Notes under the pieces: model-generated
Seen by the model: only the letters and a program-made list of their open reading frames with translations
The model's database searches: none
What the model was told of the DNA's origin: nothing
Position numbers and translations under genes: made by a program
Origin: Luzula sylvatica
Taxonomy: Eukaryota; Streptophyta; Magnoliopsida; Poales; Juncaceae
Direction: 5' to 3'
Assembly (NCBI GenBank): GCA_946800325.1
Contig: OX326961.1
Coordinates: 38,004,543-38,068,542 of the forward strand
Length of the DNA: 64,000 bases
In this document: positions 12,385 through 25,492 of the stretch, one piece after another
Layout of the letters: every line of letters begins with the position of its first letter
Position numbering within the stretch: position 1 is the first letter of the stretch

Positions 12385-13928
12385 GGAAAAATTCACTGTT
12401 TACACACGAAAAAAAAAAATATTACGAAAATACACACGTTTCTAAAATAATTCCAAAAATACACAATGGCGGAGTTACAAACTCCGCCAAATTAAAAAAT
12501 GGCGGAGTTTGTAACTCCGCCAAATTAAAAAATGGCGGAGTTTGTAACTCCGCCATTTTTTACTTCCTTAATTTGCACTTAAGTCTGATAACTATGTTAT
12601 ATTATTTGGCGGAATTTGTAATTCCGCCAAATTTTATTTTTCAATTAAAAATTGATATTTGCTCCCAAATTTTACCATAACATGATTTATGTTCTAAATT
12701 AGTATATTTAATTAAAATAATAACTAGTACATGTTGGCTGTTAACTTAATACATAATTAATAATTATTCGAATTCATAAATTTGAATAAATTTTACTGAA
12801 TATTTAATTATATTTCTTAATTATCAACATAATTGAACGTAATAACTATATAATGGATAATTCGGCGGGTGCATTTTGGAGTAGAATAATTTTTTTTTTA
12901 ATATCCGACACACACGTGACAACGTTTGAAAAAAATATATAAAAAAATTATTCTACTCCAAAATGTACCCGCCGAATTATCCATTATTTAGTTATCACGT
13001 TCAATTATGTTGTTAATTAAGATATATAATTAAATATTCAGTAAAATTTATTCAAATTTAAGTATTCTTATAATTATTAATTACGTATTAAGTTAACAAC
13101 TAACATATATTGGTCATTATTTTAATTAAATATACTAATTTTGAACATAGATCATGTTATGATAAAATTTGGTATTTGTTTTTGAATTTTACCACAACAT
13201 GATCTATGTTCAAAATTAGTATATTTAATTAAAGTAATAACCAATATATGTTAGTTGTTAACTTAATACGTAATTAATAATTATTCGAATACTTAAATTT
13301 GAATAAATTTTACTGAATATTTAATTATATATCTTAATTATCAACATAATTGAACGTGATAACTAAATAATGGATAATTCGGCGGGTACATTTTGGAGTA
13401 TAATAAATTTTTTATATATTTTTTTCAAACTTTGTCACGTGGTGTGTCTGATATTAAAAAAAAATTTATTCAACTCCAAAATGTACCCGCCGAATTATCC
13501 ATTATATAGTTATTACGTTCAATTATGTTGATAATTAAGAAATATAATTAAATATTCAGTAAAATTTATTCCAATTTATGAATTCGAATAATTATTAATT
13601 ACGTATTAAGTTAACAGCGAACATGCACTAGTTATTATTTTAATTAAATATACTAATTTAGAACATAAATCATGTTATGGTAAAATTTGGGAGCAAATAT
13701 CAATTTTTAATGGAAAAACAAAATTTGGCGAATTCCGCCAAATAATCTAAACAAAATTACCTGGACTAAGTGCAAATTAAGGAAGTAAAAAATGGCGGAG
13801 TTACAAACTCCGCCATTTTTTAATTTGGCGGAGTTTGTAACTCCGCCATTGTGTATTTTTGGAATTATTTTGGAAACGTGTGTATTTTCGTAATTTTTTT
13901 TTTTCGTGTGTAAATAGTGAATTTTTCC
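12385..13928. mobile_element. Foldback element: nested palindrome with perfect 9-bp TSD
   Basis: A 1544-bp element flanked by the perfect direct repeat TAATTTAAA (12376-12384 and 13929-13937). The whole element is a near-perfect inverted repeat about an axis near 13157, from GGAAAAATTCAC to GTGAATTTTTCC. Each half is itself palindromic, about axes near 12915 and 13440, so a roughly 230-base segment occurs four times in alternating orientation (about 12640-12880, 12955-13175, 13180-13400, 13475-13700). The outer arms carry clustered 21-bp palindromes starting GGCGGAGTT (12468, 12501, 12534, 13794 and 13827). No coding frame is present. The 9-bp duplication points to mobilisation by a Mutator-like transposase; the identity of any parent element is unknown. 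Confidence 0.88.
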
Positions 13929-13937
13929 TAATTTAAA

Positions 13938-14083
13938 AGTTGATGGAAAATTATACTTTGCCCCGATTTCATCATCATATCTCTATAATCTAATTAACAT
14001 GATAATTAACAAATAACACATAATTAACAATAAATTAATATGGATTAGAATTGTTAATATATATATATATATATATATATATG
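13938..14083. repeat. AT-rich spacer with TA microsatellite
   Basis: AT-rich spacer that ends in an uninterrupted TA repeat at 14057-14082, into which the next element is inserted. Confidence 0.6.
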
Positions 14084-14310
14084 AGGATGGCTAAGATACT
14101 TAATTAAGTATCATAAGTTTGGTACTTAAGACTTTTTGACCATTAGATTTGTTTTGAGATTTGTGCATTTAATGATTATCATAAACTGATATGGAAATAA
14201 TTAATGATGAATATATATAGCATTAAAAAAACACAAATCTCAAAGCAAATCTAATGGTTAAAATATCCTAAGTATCAAACGAATGATACTTAATTGAGTA
14301 TCTTAGCCAT

Positions 14311-14313
<3 letters not shown>
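14084..14313. mobile_element. TIR element (MITE) inserted in a TA repeat
   Basis: Terminal inverted repeats AGGATGGCTAAGATACTTAA and its complement, with imperfect pairing continuing inwards (ATTAGATTTG... and CAAATCTAAT). It is bounded by TA dinucleotide repeats on both sides (14057-14082 and 14314-14356). The 230-bp size, the lack of coding capacity and the TA context fit a MITE that targets TA repeats. The superfamily is uncertain. Confidence 0.7.

Positions 14314-14356
<43 letters not shown>
14314..14356. repeat. TA dinucleotide microsatellite
   Basis: Uninterrupted TA repeat bordering the preceding MITE, about 300 bases upstream of the MIC60 start codon. Confidence 0.9.
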
Positions 14357-14359
<3 letters not shown>

Positions 14360-14649
14360 ATCGTATTAATTAAGTGTGTTAATTAAGATATGGATGAAGT
14401 TGGTGGTGAAATTAAAAAAAGATACAGCCCGACCCAATATCAACAATCAATAATTTGGACAATTGGATCAATTCCATCCTGGTATAGATCCGGCCCGTCC
14501 AAATCCAACAATAGTGGCAGATCCGAAAGACTCTTCTTCTTCAACCATTGTTTCTTCCTTTTTTTTTTCTTCTCTACGCAAGAGCGTACAGTCTCACAGC
14601 ACTGCTCGGCAGCATCTCTCCACTTCGTCTCTTTCCTCGCTCTCTGCCG

Positions 14650-17250
14650 ATGTTTCGAAGGTAGGTTCTCGGTAATCAGTTTCGGTTTGTATGTGAAATT
14701 TCATTATCGGGGTTGATTTATTGATTATTTGATGCTTAATTCAGGTGCATTGGGGGTTTATCTTCCGTTCAACCCCTTAGGAGTAGACCTGCAGGGATCT
14801 CATCTCACGTAAGCAATGATTTCGTTATAATTACTAATTAATGGTTTGGAATCGAATTTAAGCTTAATTTTCTAATTGATATTGTGAATCAGATGCCATA
14901 TCTTCTTTCGGCGAGAAATGAACTTTCAACAGCAACTCCACCGCCAAGAAATCCGTCTCAAAAATCACCTCCGGCTAAAGAGGAACCTAAATCGAAAGGA
15001 GGATTATTACTCGGTGGATTGCTATTAGGGTTTACTGCAGGTGGAGCTTTTGCGTATAATAATGGCTACTTAGACTTTCTTCTTACTAAATCTCCTCTCA
15101 ATACTTCATCCGAGCAAAATAAGATTAAAATTCCCGAAAAGATTGAAATTTCTGAGCAAAAGGAGGCTCCAGTAGAATCCAAAATTGAAGATGTAGTGAT
15201 AAATGGAGAGGAGGTACGTACTTCTGAGGAATTAGAAAAGAAAGTGGAACCCGAAGCTGATTTGAAGGACCAAAATGCAATTTTGGATACTGAGAAGGTT
15301 GAATCTGAAAATTTGACTCCAAATGAGGAAGTAAAGGATAAAGAGCAAGTTATCATAAGTGAAAATTCAGTGGATAATGATAAAATTGAAGAAAAATTGA
15401 TACCGTTTTCAAGAGAAGAAACCGGTACAGATTCTAATTCTATTCCTTCTCAGGATGAAAATCTCAAAATATCAAAGGTACAAAATTGAATTTTTTTTGT
15501 TTTCAAGATTTGAAAAATTGAAATTTCATGAATTTCTTATGTTTTTACAGAGCCCTGTCCAAATCGAAGACACGCCTGAAAATAAAACTTCGCTTCTTGA
15601 ATCCTATTCTCTCCAAGAGGAAGAAAAACCACAAATAACCAACGAAGAAAAAGACGAGATTGATGATGATGCCAGCATGACGAATTATAAAAACGATATT
15701 AATTTGGATAAAGAAACTATAATGCTTGATCTCGTGGAAGCAATTCATGCTGCGGAGAGAAAACAAGCTGAGTCTGACGCGTATATTTTTGCCGAAGAGA
15801 AAAGACGCCTCAAGGTCCTAAACCCTAATTTTATGTAAAATTACAAATTATGTTTTCTATTTATATAATATTTATATTGTTATGATATTTATGTAGGCGA
15901 AATACGAGAAGGAATTGAAGGATGCAAGAGCTAGGGAACTCATGTTTGCCGAAGAAGTTGCAATACTAGAAAAGGTTTTTTTTCTTTCAAAAATGCCCCT
16001 AGCTTTTCTGATATTTTGAAACCCCCCTATAATCGTTGTTGTCAATATTAGGAATTGAACAAAGAAAAGAGGAAAGCATTTAATGCGATAAAAGCTCTGC
16101 AAGAAAAAGCAGAACAAACTCTCAAAGACCAATTACAACACAAGGTACTTAATAAATTTACATTTAATGTAAATATTAAATTCTAATTTTCATTTTAATA
16201 TATAAATTTTGCTATTTCAAAGGACGAGGAAATGGAGAAAGAACTCGAGAAAACAAAGGAATTATCGAAAGCTGAGCTGGCAGCCGCGATTGCCAAGGAG
16301 AAAGCGTTACAATTAGAAAGAATTTCAGAAGCTAATCTTAATGTATGAAATAATCATTATATTTATTTATTTATTATATTTTTTAATAAACTTCTTTATT
16401 TATATTGTGAATAGATTAATGCGTTATGCATGGCATTCTATGCGCGATCTGAAGAAGCGCGCCAAAGCCATTCCGTTCACAATCTCGCTCTGGTAAATAA
16501 ATATTTTTCTATTTACGAAATTTACAAAAATGCCCTTGCATTTTTAAAAGATTGTTTTTTTTGGTTTTGTGAAAAGGCGACACTGGGCATGGAAGAAGCA
16601 TTATCGAAAGGACTTCCACTGAAGGCCGAGGTGGACTCGCTACACGAATCTCTACAGAGTATAGACAAAGATTCTCTTTTGCAATTGGCTATTTCGTCTC
16701 TTCCTAAAGAAGCTTTGGATTATGGAACCGACACCCAAATGGAACTTACTGTCAAGGTAGTATACTTTTTTTTATTTTTAATGTTTTATATATTTTCAAT
16801 GGATTAATATTTTTTTGTTATAGTTTAATGCGTTGAAAGGGATATTGCGACATTTCAGTCTTATACCAGCGGGACGTGGCGGTATTTTAACTCATGCTGT
16901 AGCTACTCTCGCTTCTTCCATCAAGGTAATTATAATAACGTGAAAAGTCATAAATACCCCTACAAAACATAAGAAATAATAAAATGATTTTTTTTTTTTT
17001 AATTTTTTAGGTCAAAGAGGAGGATGAGAGTAGGGAAGGGATCGAGTCGTTGATAACGCGAGTGGAGAAATTAATCGTGAATGGAAAATTAGCGGAAGCG
17101 GCTGAGGAGTTGGAATCAGGATTGAACGGCACGGAAGCCGAGGAAGCGGCGAAGCAATGGGTGAGGCAAGCGCGGGCCCGCGCAATTTCCGAGCAGACTC
17201 TCTCTCTCCTCCAATCCTATGCCTCCTCTATATCTTCTTTCTCTTCCTGA
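14650..17250 (+). CDS. MIC60: MICOS complex subunit MIC60 (mitofilin)
   Basis: Eleven coding exons: 14650-14660, 14745-14808, 14893-15477, 15551-15814, 15897-15974, 16052-16144, 16223-16342, 16415-16492, 16577-16756, 16824-16925 and 17011-17250. All have GT-AG borders and consistent phases, giving 604 residues. The start was chosen because the 11-base first coding exon ATGTTTCGAAG joins the next to give MFRRCIGGLSSVQPLRSR, a basic mitochondrial presequence. Longer open frames upstream have no ATG in the right frame. After the presequence come a transmembrane segment (about residues 55-72, GGLLLGGLLLGFTAGGAFAY), an acidic low-complexity region, a long coiled coil and a C-terminal mitofilin domain (KVKEEDESREGIESLITRVE to the end). 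MIC60 shapes cristae junctions in the mitochondrial inner membrane and, in plants, helps lipid trafficking between membranes. Confidence 0.92.
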
Positions 17251-17550
17251 TGAGTTTTTCCTTTTGAGATAATAATGATTTTTTTGGAGATATTATCATC
17301 ATATTGAGCTTAATAAGAATAACTAAGAAGGTTTTTTTTTTGTAACTATTATTGAGCAAAAATCGATTTTGTTCAACTTTGAAGAAAGTTCAATTATGTT
17401 TGGATTTTAGTGATACAATTATTGAGCATAGGCAAAAGATTTGATCGGGTCTGCTAGGCCTAGTTGGCCCTTCATTATTGGGTGTTGAAAAGCCTACTTA
17501 CTTTTAAGCAAAAAAAAACATTTTTCCAATAAATACAACTTGGATGTTTC
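17251..17550. other. MIC60 3' flank
   Basis: Probably the 3' untranslated region and downstream flank of the MIC60 gene. Nothing else is recognised. Confidence 0.4.
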
Positions 17551-20500
17551 TATTATAAACTAAAGGTAAATAACACAAGAAATATAGAAAAAAAATATTT
17601 ATTATTGGACTCAATTGTCGTACAAATGATCTAGTGTGAACTTTCTAATGTGAAAGTTTCAATATGTATTTCTTCATGTCCATATATCTTGAGTATCTAA
17701 TCTTTCACATTCATACATGACTATAAGACGTCTCATTAAAAATCTTTTCAGAAAAATCCGGTGACACAAAATCATGATCAAGGACAAAAAGAATGCACTG
17801 CATATCATTTTCTCCCCTTCATGGATACAAATATTTCGAAACTATGAAGTTCAACTTCTTTGGCACTAGCTTGATAATCTTAGTTGCTAGTGAAAAAATT
17901 CCTTCTAGGAAATATTAGACATATTTGTAATCCATGACAAAATATTATTCGAGATGTATAATAACAAATTCGTTATTTTCTTAATTTGTCTTTTAAATCT
18001 CTTCCGGAGTTCCAATAAGCTCAAATAAAATATAATTTATTTGCGATAATTACACATCTATCAATTTTGATAATTGATATAGACATATAGTCTTTCGTCA
18101 ATATTAAAATGATTATATCATACATGCTCAGATTACTTCAATTCATACAAAGATCTTTGTTATTTAATATAATATGTTCCGACATATCTCTTGAGGGATT
18201 AAATAATATGCTTCATGCATTTGAAATTCTTCAGGGATTTTCATGAATAGTGCAATTCAATGGGCATATGAATAATCCGTTACCATGTATACATGATATA
18301 TTTTTATTCCTTCAGAGACATTCAAACTATTTTTACATACAAATAAAATTTCATCATCATGACAAGGTGTTTTTCGGATATCAAGTCCATCAACTTCACT
18401 TTCTTATGTGAATTTCAATTACGGCCAATAATTGTATTTGTCGACGTTTTTTAATTGATTTAATGCTAGATCGATTATCAATTGTAAGTGGATATGTAAT
18501 TTTCTCCATAACTATAGTTTCATTTCTTTTCCACATTTTTCTAATAGAGACATGACTTTGAGATATCATTATTTTTCAACAATTTCATTGTTGTCAGGTA
18601 CCTGAACTCATTCATTCATGTCATATACTAATTAATTTTTCAATATCCTTTTAACAAGGATGTATTTTATTAGAAGAATAAACAACTCTTAATTTTATCA
18701 TGCTCTTATTATTCCTTTGAATTTCTAATGTTGGAACCGATTGGTCGACCACGCTTCAGGCGTATATCAAAATTAAAATTATTCAAGGATATTTTATTAA
18801 AAATATGAGAATTTCATACTGAAAATTCTTGCACCAAATCATTGTTTTGCAATTTGTTGCAAATAAATAGTCTATGAACTCCTTGTTCATTATTACTTCT
18901 TCGAGGATCTAATATGATGATGCAATTCATATAATTTCTTAATTTTTCAGTTTTTATTTCTCTCCCTCTAATGTAGGCATGAGTATACCTAGTGAAGTTC
19001 TTCAGGACTTCCATGGTATATTATATCTTGAGCTATTTCACTCATGTTTGATCATCTTATTCATTTATTTCTTTTCTTTTTCCAGGATTTGTACATTTAT
19101 CATAAAACGTGTACTACAATTCAAGCATGTTTTTCATTTTTCTTTGTTATAACAAATAACGTATAATCCTTCGGGGATATTGTGCACACAACATGCATAT
19201 TTGACTTAATTGTTTCTTACTTGAATGTAAACTTCTAGTTTACATATACATTTAAACTTCAGGTTTATACATATCAATTGAACTTCTAGTTCAAACAAAA
19301 AGATGTTCAAGGTATCAAATTATGGGGAATAAATCAACCCAATACATATGCCAAACAATTTTTAACTCATCATGGTATGGTAGTGCTACCGGCACATGAA
19401 CTAAACATTTAATATTTTCAAAGAATACTTGCCGGCTCCAAACCACTCACAAGTTATAATGAGATTTGGAGAGTATTTATCATTAATAGTTGGTCTTAAT
19501 TTAATTTAGTCATCGTCATGACAAGCATATTCTATGCATAATCAAATATTCCAAATCATATCATTATTTTTATTTTATATAATGAACTTCTAGTTCATAA
19601 CAACATGATTTTAATTCGACTAATACATCTGTATGTCATAAAAATAAGCAATGATGTTCTATTAACATAATAACTATTTCGGAGTAATATAACTAATGAC
19701 ACTTCCAAAACAACTCTTCTAGAGTAATCATAAATATACACTGTTGAAATTCGTATACACGTTTTTTATTAAATATATCTTCAAGATCTTATTATCTCTA
19801 TCGACAAAGTTGTCGTGTTCATTATATTTCTTCCCCCCTTTCAAGAGGTTCGATCAAGATATTATTTTGTACGACATGTACTATTATTTCATTTCATTTC
19901 TCGAAAAACATATATTTTCGGTATCACTAATAGTCTCCATGCAATCATTCGTTTCGAGGAATGAAATAATTAATATCATAATTTTGGATGTTCTTAAATC
20001 GATGCTTATTTTCATGGTGTCTCCAAGACCCAAAATTAATTTTCGTAACAAGAATTCACGAAGAATATTTCGTAATAAATGTATCCAAAATCATCAATCC
20101 AAATTACAAGGCATCTTCTATTATCAATTCGGTTCTTCTAGGAAACAAAATAACTGTTCTTCCGGAGGCTTTAATCACGTTTGTTGTTCCTGATATTGTA
20201 TTGACGCTTCATTTATTTTTTGTAATATTAGCAAAATATATCGTTTTTCTAAATATAGTGTGCATTGACGCAATATCGGCCAAGTATATATCTTGACTAT
20301 CAATATTATGGACGCTCAAACAAAATGCACTCATTTATGTCCACATAAATATACGGGACACTTTTAGGAATTATATCACAATGAGACTTATTGATTCCTC
20401 AAAATATACTCTTCATAATTTTCATTTATTATTTCATAATTTTGCAACTTCAAAAATAACAATATCAAAATATGGGATAACAATGTTAATATCAACCATA

Positions 20501-22057
20501 AAAGAAAATTACATAACGCACACGAAGTAAATTCGGACAAAAAATATTGTAGCCTTTAATTACAAAATTATGGTAATTACTTCTCGTTGTTTATCCAGTC
20601 GTATAATATATTCATGTACCAACATTGGTTCTTGCTTTTAGGCCATCTGATAGGAGGTTTATATCCACTGGGAGAGTCACTGAGCAATTTTTTCTTTCCG
20701 TGACAGGTGGACAATGTCTTTTCGTTAGTATTTCCAATCACTGAATTTTACAAAAACAATATAGTATCATGGAATACAATATAGTATCGAAAAACAATAT
20801 AGTATCATGAAATAAAATAAATTACAAACCTGGAAATTATTAGTACCTATGAGAAATCATCAACACAGAATTAGGCAAATTTTTCATAACAAAATTTATC
20901 GAAATATTAACCTAAATTTTATGGCATAAAATAATATTATATTTTCATAAATCCCTATTGCCTGGTCATATGCCGTACAAAACATAAAAAAGCATAAAAA
21001 CGAATATAATGTGATTTGCATGAATATGAGGTTGTCATGTATGAACGGACACAACCATTTTGGACAAAAACCGTAGAAAACAGATTCAAATATTATATTT
21101 GGTACACTTTATAAAAACAGACATACATAGTATTAGTATTATGAACATGCTAACGTAACTCACATACATCATTTGAAATTGATTAATTTAAATTAAAAAA
21201 TAAAATAAATATACAAAATATTAAAATTATATAACATATAATATATAATAATTTTTTTTTAATTATTATATGCTAAAAATTCATTAAGCCTATTTTAAAA
21301 TTAATAACAATAATATATTTTTTAATTACTACATATGTTAATAGAAATGTATTTTGATAAAAATAAATAACATCATCTATGGTAAATTTTAATTCCTATA
21401 GGAGGTATTTGAAAATAAAAATTCGCATAATATCGGTGATCATATGTAAATTACAGTCTAATCGCAATGGACCACTATATCGCAATTTAAAACATTGGTA
21501 GAGATTAATAACTATGGATGTACTTTTTGTTAATAATAATAGTGACCATTTAATTAATATTTATTAGGTCAAATTATTTTTATTGGATCAATTAATGACT
21601 ACTTAATGAAATAATAACTACTTAATTAATATTTAGTAAATCCAATTATTTTTAGCCTCGTGACTCATTCTCATGTCAGCAATTTTGTAAATTTTATACA
21701 TAAGATATAATATAGCATCCTGCAATACAATCTCTCCGTAATAAATAAAAATTGCGTACTAGAAATATATCGATACCTATCTTCGTCTTGTTTTTTAGAT
21801 TTTACCTTCGACTGAATTTCAAGAACGTCGTGCTGATAACGTATTATAAACTGAAGGTAAATAACACAAGAAATATAAAGAAAAAATATTTATTATTAAA
21901 CTGAATTGTCTATAAAAATAATCTACATAAAACGTCTTATATCGGAAAAATAACACTCTTTGATCTAGTGTGAATATTCTAATTTGAAATCTTCAATATG
22001 TATTTCTTCATGTTCATACATTTTCCTGAATATCTAACATTTCACACTCATACATGA
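17551..22057 (-). mobile_element. Candidate degenerate LTR retroelement
   Basis: Positions 17551-17720 and 21842-22057 are direct repeats that both start TATTATAAACT(A/G)AAGGTAAA and share ACACAAGAAATATA and GATCTAGTGTGAA. The right copy has about 50 extra bases. Immediately inside the right copy is TGCTGATAACG, whose complement resembles a primer-binding site, so an element read on the minus strand is plausible. The 4.1 kb between is AT-rich with no recognisable gag or pol and no clear target-site duplication. An old dead element is the best guess; a chance pair of repeats is possible. Confidence 0.4.
21180..21425. repeat. Diverged relative of the 6342-6904 MITE
   Basis: Resembles the middle and right part of the MITE at 6590-6810, for example the shared AATTATTATAT..TAAAAATT stretch followed by AAAATTAATA and CC(T/C)ATAGGA..GT(A)TTTGAAAA. 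Old and partial. Confidence 0.5.
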
Positions 22058-22840
22058 GTATATACATAACATATTAAGTTATAATTAGTATATTCATATT
22101 CATAACATTTTACAATTAAAAATTAATCTGACTATCCAAATCACATAATCTCTATCATATAACTGTAGAATAGTTTGATTTTCGATACACTTGTCAAGAA
22201 AAAAAAGATATATTTTTTTGAAGAGTGCACTTGTCTCTGACATGACAAGGGGTATTATATATGGGGTCTAAATGTTTGGTACAATGTCCCTGTTCTAGCT
22301 TTGTTCTTTCTGTCGACCCTCATTATATATTTTGCTTAAATTTATTTTGATGAACTGTATATTATGTTTATCTTAATCTCGAACCAGGTTTTATATAATA
22401 TGCTTGAGATCATATATGATAAAAGGTGGCATGTTCATGTTCATTTTTTGCTTGGTGATTAAGTCTGCATTGGGAAGGAACAAAAACTAAGGCATCAATT
22501 CTAAAACTTTGAGCAAAAAGATTGATAAAGACATTTCACAATATCTTATGTGCTCAAATTCAATTGATGTTAAACAATAGATGTTACTAGCAATAGCCTG
22601 CGCAATAATTGTGCGGGACTTCATACTCTTTTTTTTATATGTTTTTGTATAATTTGTTTAAATAAAATTTGCGCGGGTACGTTTAAACTCAATTATATAA
22701 TCATGATATGCTTGAAAATATATTGATATCAATAAATACATTATAATTAATAAATGTTCATGAAAATTTGTGTATTATAGATATATGCATTATAATTAAT
22801 AAGAATTCATGGAATTGGTCCATGATTATAAATCCACACC
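22058..22840. other. AT-rich intergenic DNA
   Basis: Nothing recognisable is seen in this stretch. Confidence 0.4.
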
Positions 22841-23064
22841 AAATAAATAAAATATAACATGTTATAATTCAAACAAAATTAAAGTTTCAAAACATATTAA
22901 AGAAAACCATGAATAAAATACACATAAAACCGAAATATATATTTAAAATGAAATAAACAAAATATAACATGTTATAATTCAAAAAAAAAAAAATTAAAGT
23001 TTCAAAACAAATTAAAGAAAACCGTGAATAAATACACATAAAACCATAATATATATTTAAAATG
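22841..23064. repeat. Two-copy tandem repeat (110 and 114 bp)
   Basis: The units 22841-22950 and 22951-23064 are near-identical direct repeats that begin AAATAAA(T/C)AAAATATAACAT and end TATATATTTAAAATG. They differ mainly in the length of an A run. Open frames on the minus strand here are products of the repeat. Confidence 0.85.
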
Positions 23065-23159
23065 TCATCCATTAACATAAGAAAAATCAATTTTTTTTTA
23101 AAAAAGAAACAGTTGTAAATTATACCATTAGAAATTAACAATTGAGCCATAATTTCATA

Positions 23160-23430
23160 CGGGGATTATATATGGAGCCCTAATAACACAAAATAATATC
23201 CTTGATGAGGTGGCAAGAGAGGATTAAGTAAGATGATTAGTATTATTGATTGTCTCATTTAACGATTTAATTTACCGTTTAATTGAATTGACACGTCAAT
23301 TAACATTTACTAATATTAACATATTATAAATTATTGATGTATTAATTTTACGTGTCAATTAACATTTAATTGAGTCAATTAGAAATGTTAATCAATATAC
23401 TTTGTTACCTCATCAAAGATATTGTGATGA
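23160..23430. repeat. Dispersed repeat, copy 1 (possible MITE)
   Basis: Shares a roughly 250-base diverged sequence with 26405-26660, including GATTAGTATTATT and ATATTAACATATTATAAATTA. The ends are partly inverted (ATATCCTTGATGAGGTGGCA and TTACCTCATCAAAGATAT), suggesting an old TIR element. Confidence 0.5.
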
Positions 23431-23464
23431 GTTTGAGAGCAAATTGTATTTTTCTTTCATACAT

Positions 23465-23640
23465 GAGTATAATGTTTTTTTTTTTGAATGGTATCCGACA
23501 AACGATCGCTTCCGTTACTGATATCTTATTTTTTTGATGCCAATGGGGATGTAACCCACAACCTCTCACAACATATGATTTTTTGTGCTTCACACTCAAC
23601 CAACTAGGCTATGGACCATTGGCTACATGAGTATAATTTA
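23465..23640. repeat. Dispersed repeat, related to 11795-11990
   Basis: Contains CCTCTCACAACATATGATTT and CACACTCAACCAA..GGCTATGGACCATTGGC, matching in diverged form a stretch near 11870-11945. Probably a fragment of a dispersed element. Confidence 0.45.
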
Positions 23641-24579
23641 TGTTTCAATAGAAACAAAATTATAAAAAAGAAGAAGAAGAAGAATGCCGCGTGTCAGCAC
23701 GTGGTCAGAGGTTCAACATTATATCTACTGAATGATATATGCAAATAAAATTCTCTGATCAATCAAAATAAATAAAATAAATAAAAGAATAATTTGTTTC
23801 TCATTTATCACCTATTTATATTAGTTTTAGCAATAAATCACATAAAATGGTTGCAAGGAAACAACACGATTTGAGTGTGTTTTTTTGCAAGGGAGTTTGG
23901 TATTATTCCCTACCTTCTAGACTTTTGCCATCACACATGTTTGATTCTCAGTAGTCATATAACTTTGTAACATTAATTATTATGTCCAGCTTTTCAGCCT
24001 GTCTTTCAGAGAATCTTCCAACACGTGACGCTTCTATTCAAACGAACAAGTTCATCAATTTATGCGATATAACCGTTTAATTGCTTGAATTTGAGCTGTC
24101 TACTTAACAGAAGTTAAGAAATAAATATTGTTGGTACTTACAAATCAACTAGTTACAATTATTAACTGTTTTATGACCATTGAATTCTTAGAATATTTGT
24201 AGAGTCGAAATATCAGTGAAATAAATAAATTAGTTGAATATTTAATGGAAAGGAAAAGAGGTGAGAAATAACCATCTTAAAGAAAGAGATTCTCTTCTTC
24301 ATTGATGCACTAAACTTTTGCAAAGTAATATTTGTGTAATAAAAGTTGCATTCATACAAATTTCAGTCTTATTTTCAAACCTGGACTAAACCCAAGTTAG
24401 ACGTTTACCCTAAAAAATTGGTGATAAATTGTCGCAGAATTAACCTTTTTAAATATATAAATATTTCCAAATTAATGCTCACTTTGAACGAATAAATTAT
24501 ATATATACTCTCTTTAATTTGGGCAGATTTATGTAGAGGCCAAGGAAGATCTTGGCTCTCCAAGATTTTCGTAGAATAG
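23641..24579. other. AT-rich intergenic DNA
   Basis: Nothing recognisable apart from a short AAG repeat near 23668-23684. Confidence 0.4.
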
Positions 24580-24780
24580 CGGTGGCGGATATATTAAGAG
24601 ACTAGTGGGAGGCCCTCCCCACGGTAGTATATATATGTGATTATGTCTGTGTATTTTACGATAGAACTGCAAAATTATATACTACTGTTCCTCTCCCCCA
24701 ATATTTTTTGAAAATTTCTCACAGTAGCCCACCCCCCCAGATTACCGTCCCCCATTGATTTGAGACAAGATCCGCCACTG
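24580..24780. mobile_element. Small hAT-like MITE with 7-bp flanking repeat
   Basis: Terminal inverted repeats CGGTGGCGGAT (left) and ATCCGCCACTG (right), flanked by the direct repeat AGAATAG (24573-24579 and 24781-24787). The terminal sequence matches a common plant hAT-type end (CAGTGGCGGAT). It is 201 bp long and non-coding. Confidence 0.65.
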
Positions 24781-24787
24781 AGAATAG

Positions 24788-25492
24788 TGTATATATATCT
24801 GATTTTTCTATGTATTTTATCTAGGGCCGGCCCGACATTTTTGGAGGCTTTTGACAGAAAAATTAATCAGACTAATTAAATACTAATATTATATTAATTT
24901 GACCACAAATATTTTTCAAATACAAAACTAACACAAAACATAGTCAAAATTATTGCATTACTAACAATTATCACTTAAATATCAATTTTTTTAATATTGG
25001 TGAGTTTTTTTGAGACTATTATTTACACTAAACTACATACTAAATTTTTTTTGGACGTTTTAAAATCGGGGGTTGTGCTAATTGCCACAATTAGCAAGCT
25101 ATAAGTCCAACTCTGGTTTTATCAGTGTAACAATGTAAAATTTATTATTTGTCTCAAAAAATTTGATAGTGTAATTTCAATAAATATTATTTATTGTCTC
25201 CTCGAAAAATCCGGTCTAGATCCGTCACTGTTTTTTAACATTTTTCTGTACCTCAAATAGCAGAACTTATAAAGAAGTTAAATTAATCATATAGCCTCAC
25301 GACACCTGTTAAGGAGACCAAGAAAAATCAGAGCTGTTCTGTTGTGAAATTGAACAAATTACATCACAGCTTCAATCAAACCCTAATCATTGATTGGTAG
25401 TTAATAAATGCAAGGAAACAAATTGAAAGGGCAAACTAATCAACGATCAACAACTAAGGGCAATTATATGATATGTGGCACGCCCCCCTATG
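24788..25492. other. Intergenic, old TE scraps
   Basis: Contains AGGGCCGGCCCGACA near 24823 and ATCCGGTCTAGATCCGTCAC near 25209. Both resemble plant hAT-type terminal sequences but no complete element could be bounded. Confidence 0.35.

Noticed and set aside
14390..14716. ATG-started frame upstream of MIC60
   Set aside because: It is in the wrong frame for the MIC60 exons and acidic at the N-terminus. The splice model starting at 14650 fits the family.
19744..20193. 149-codon open frame
   Set aside because: Low complexity, AT-driven composition, no recognisable family. It lies in the decayed LTR-element candidate.
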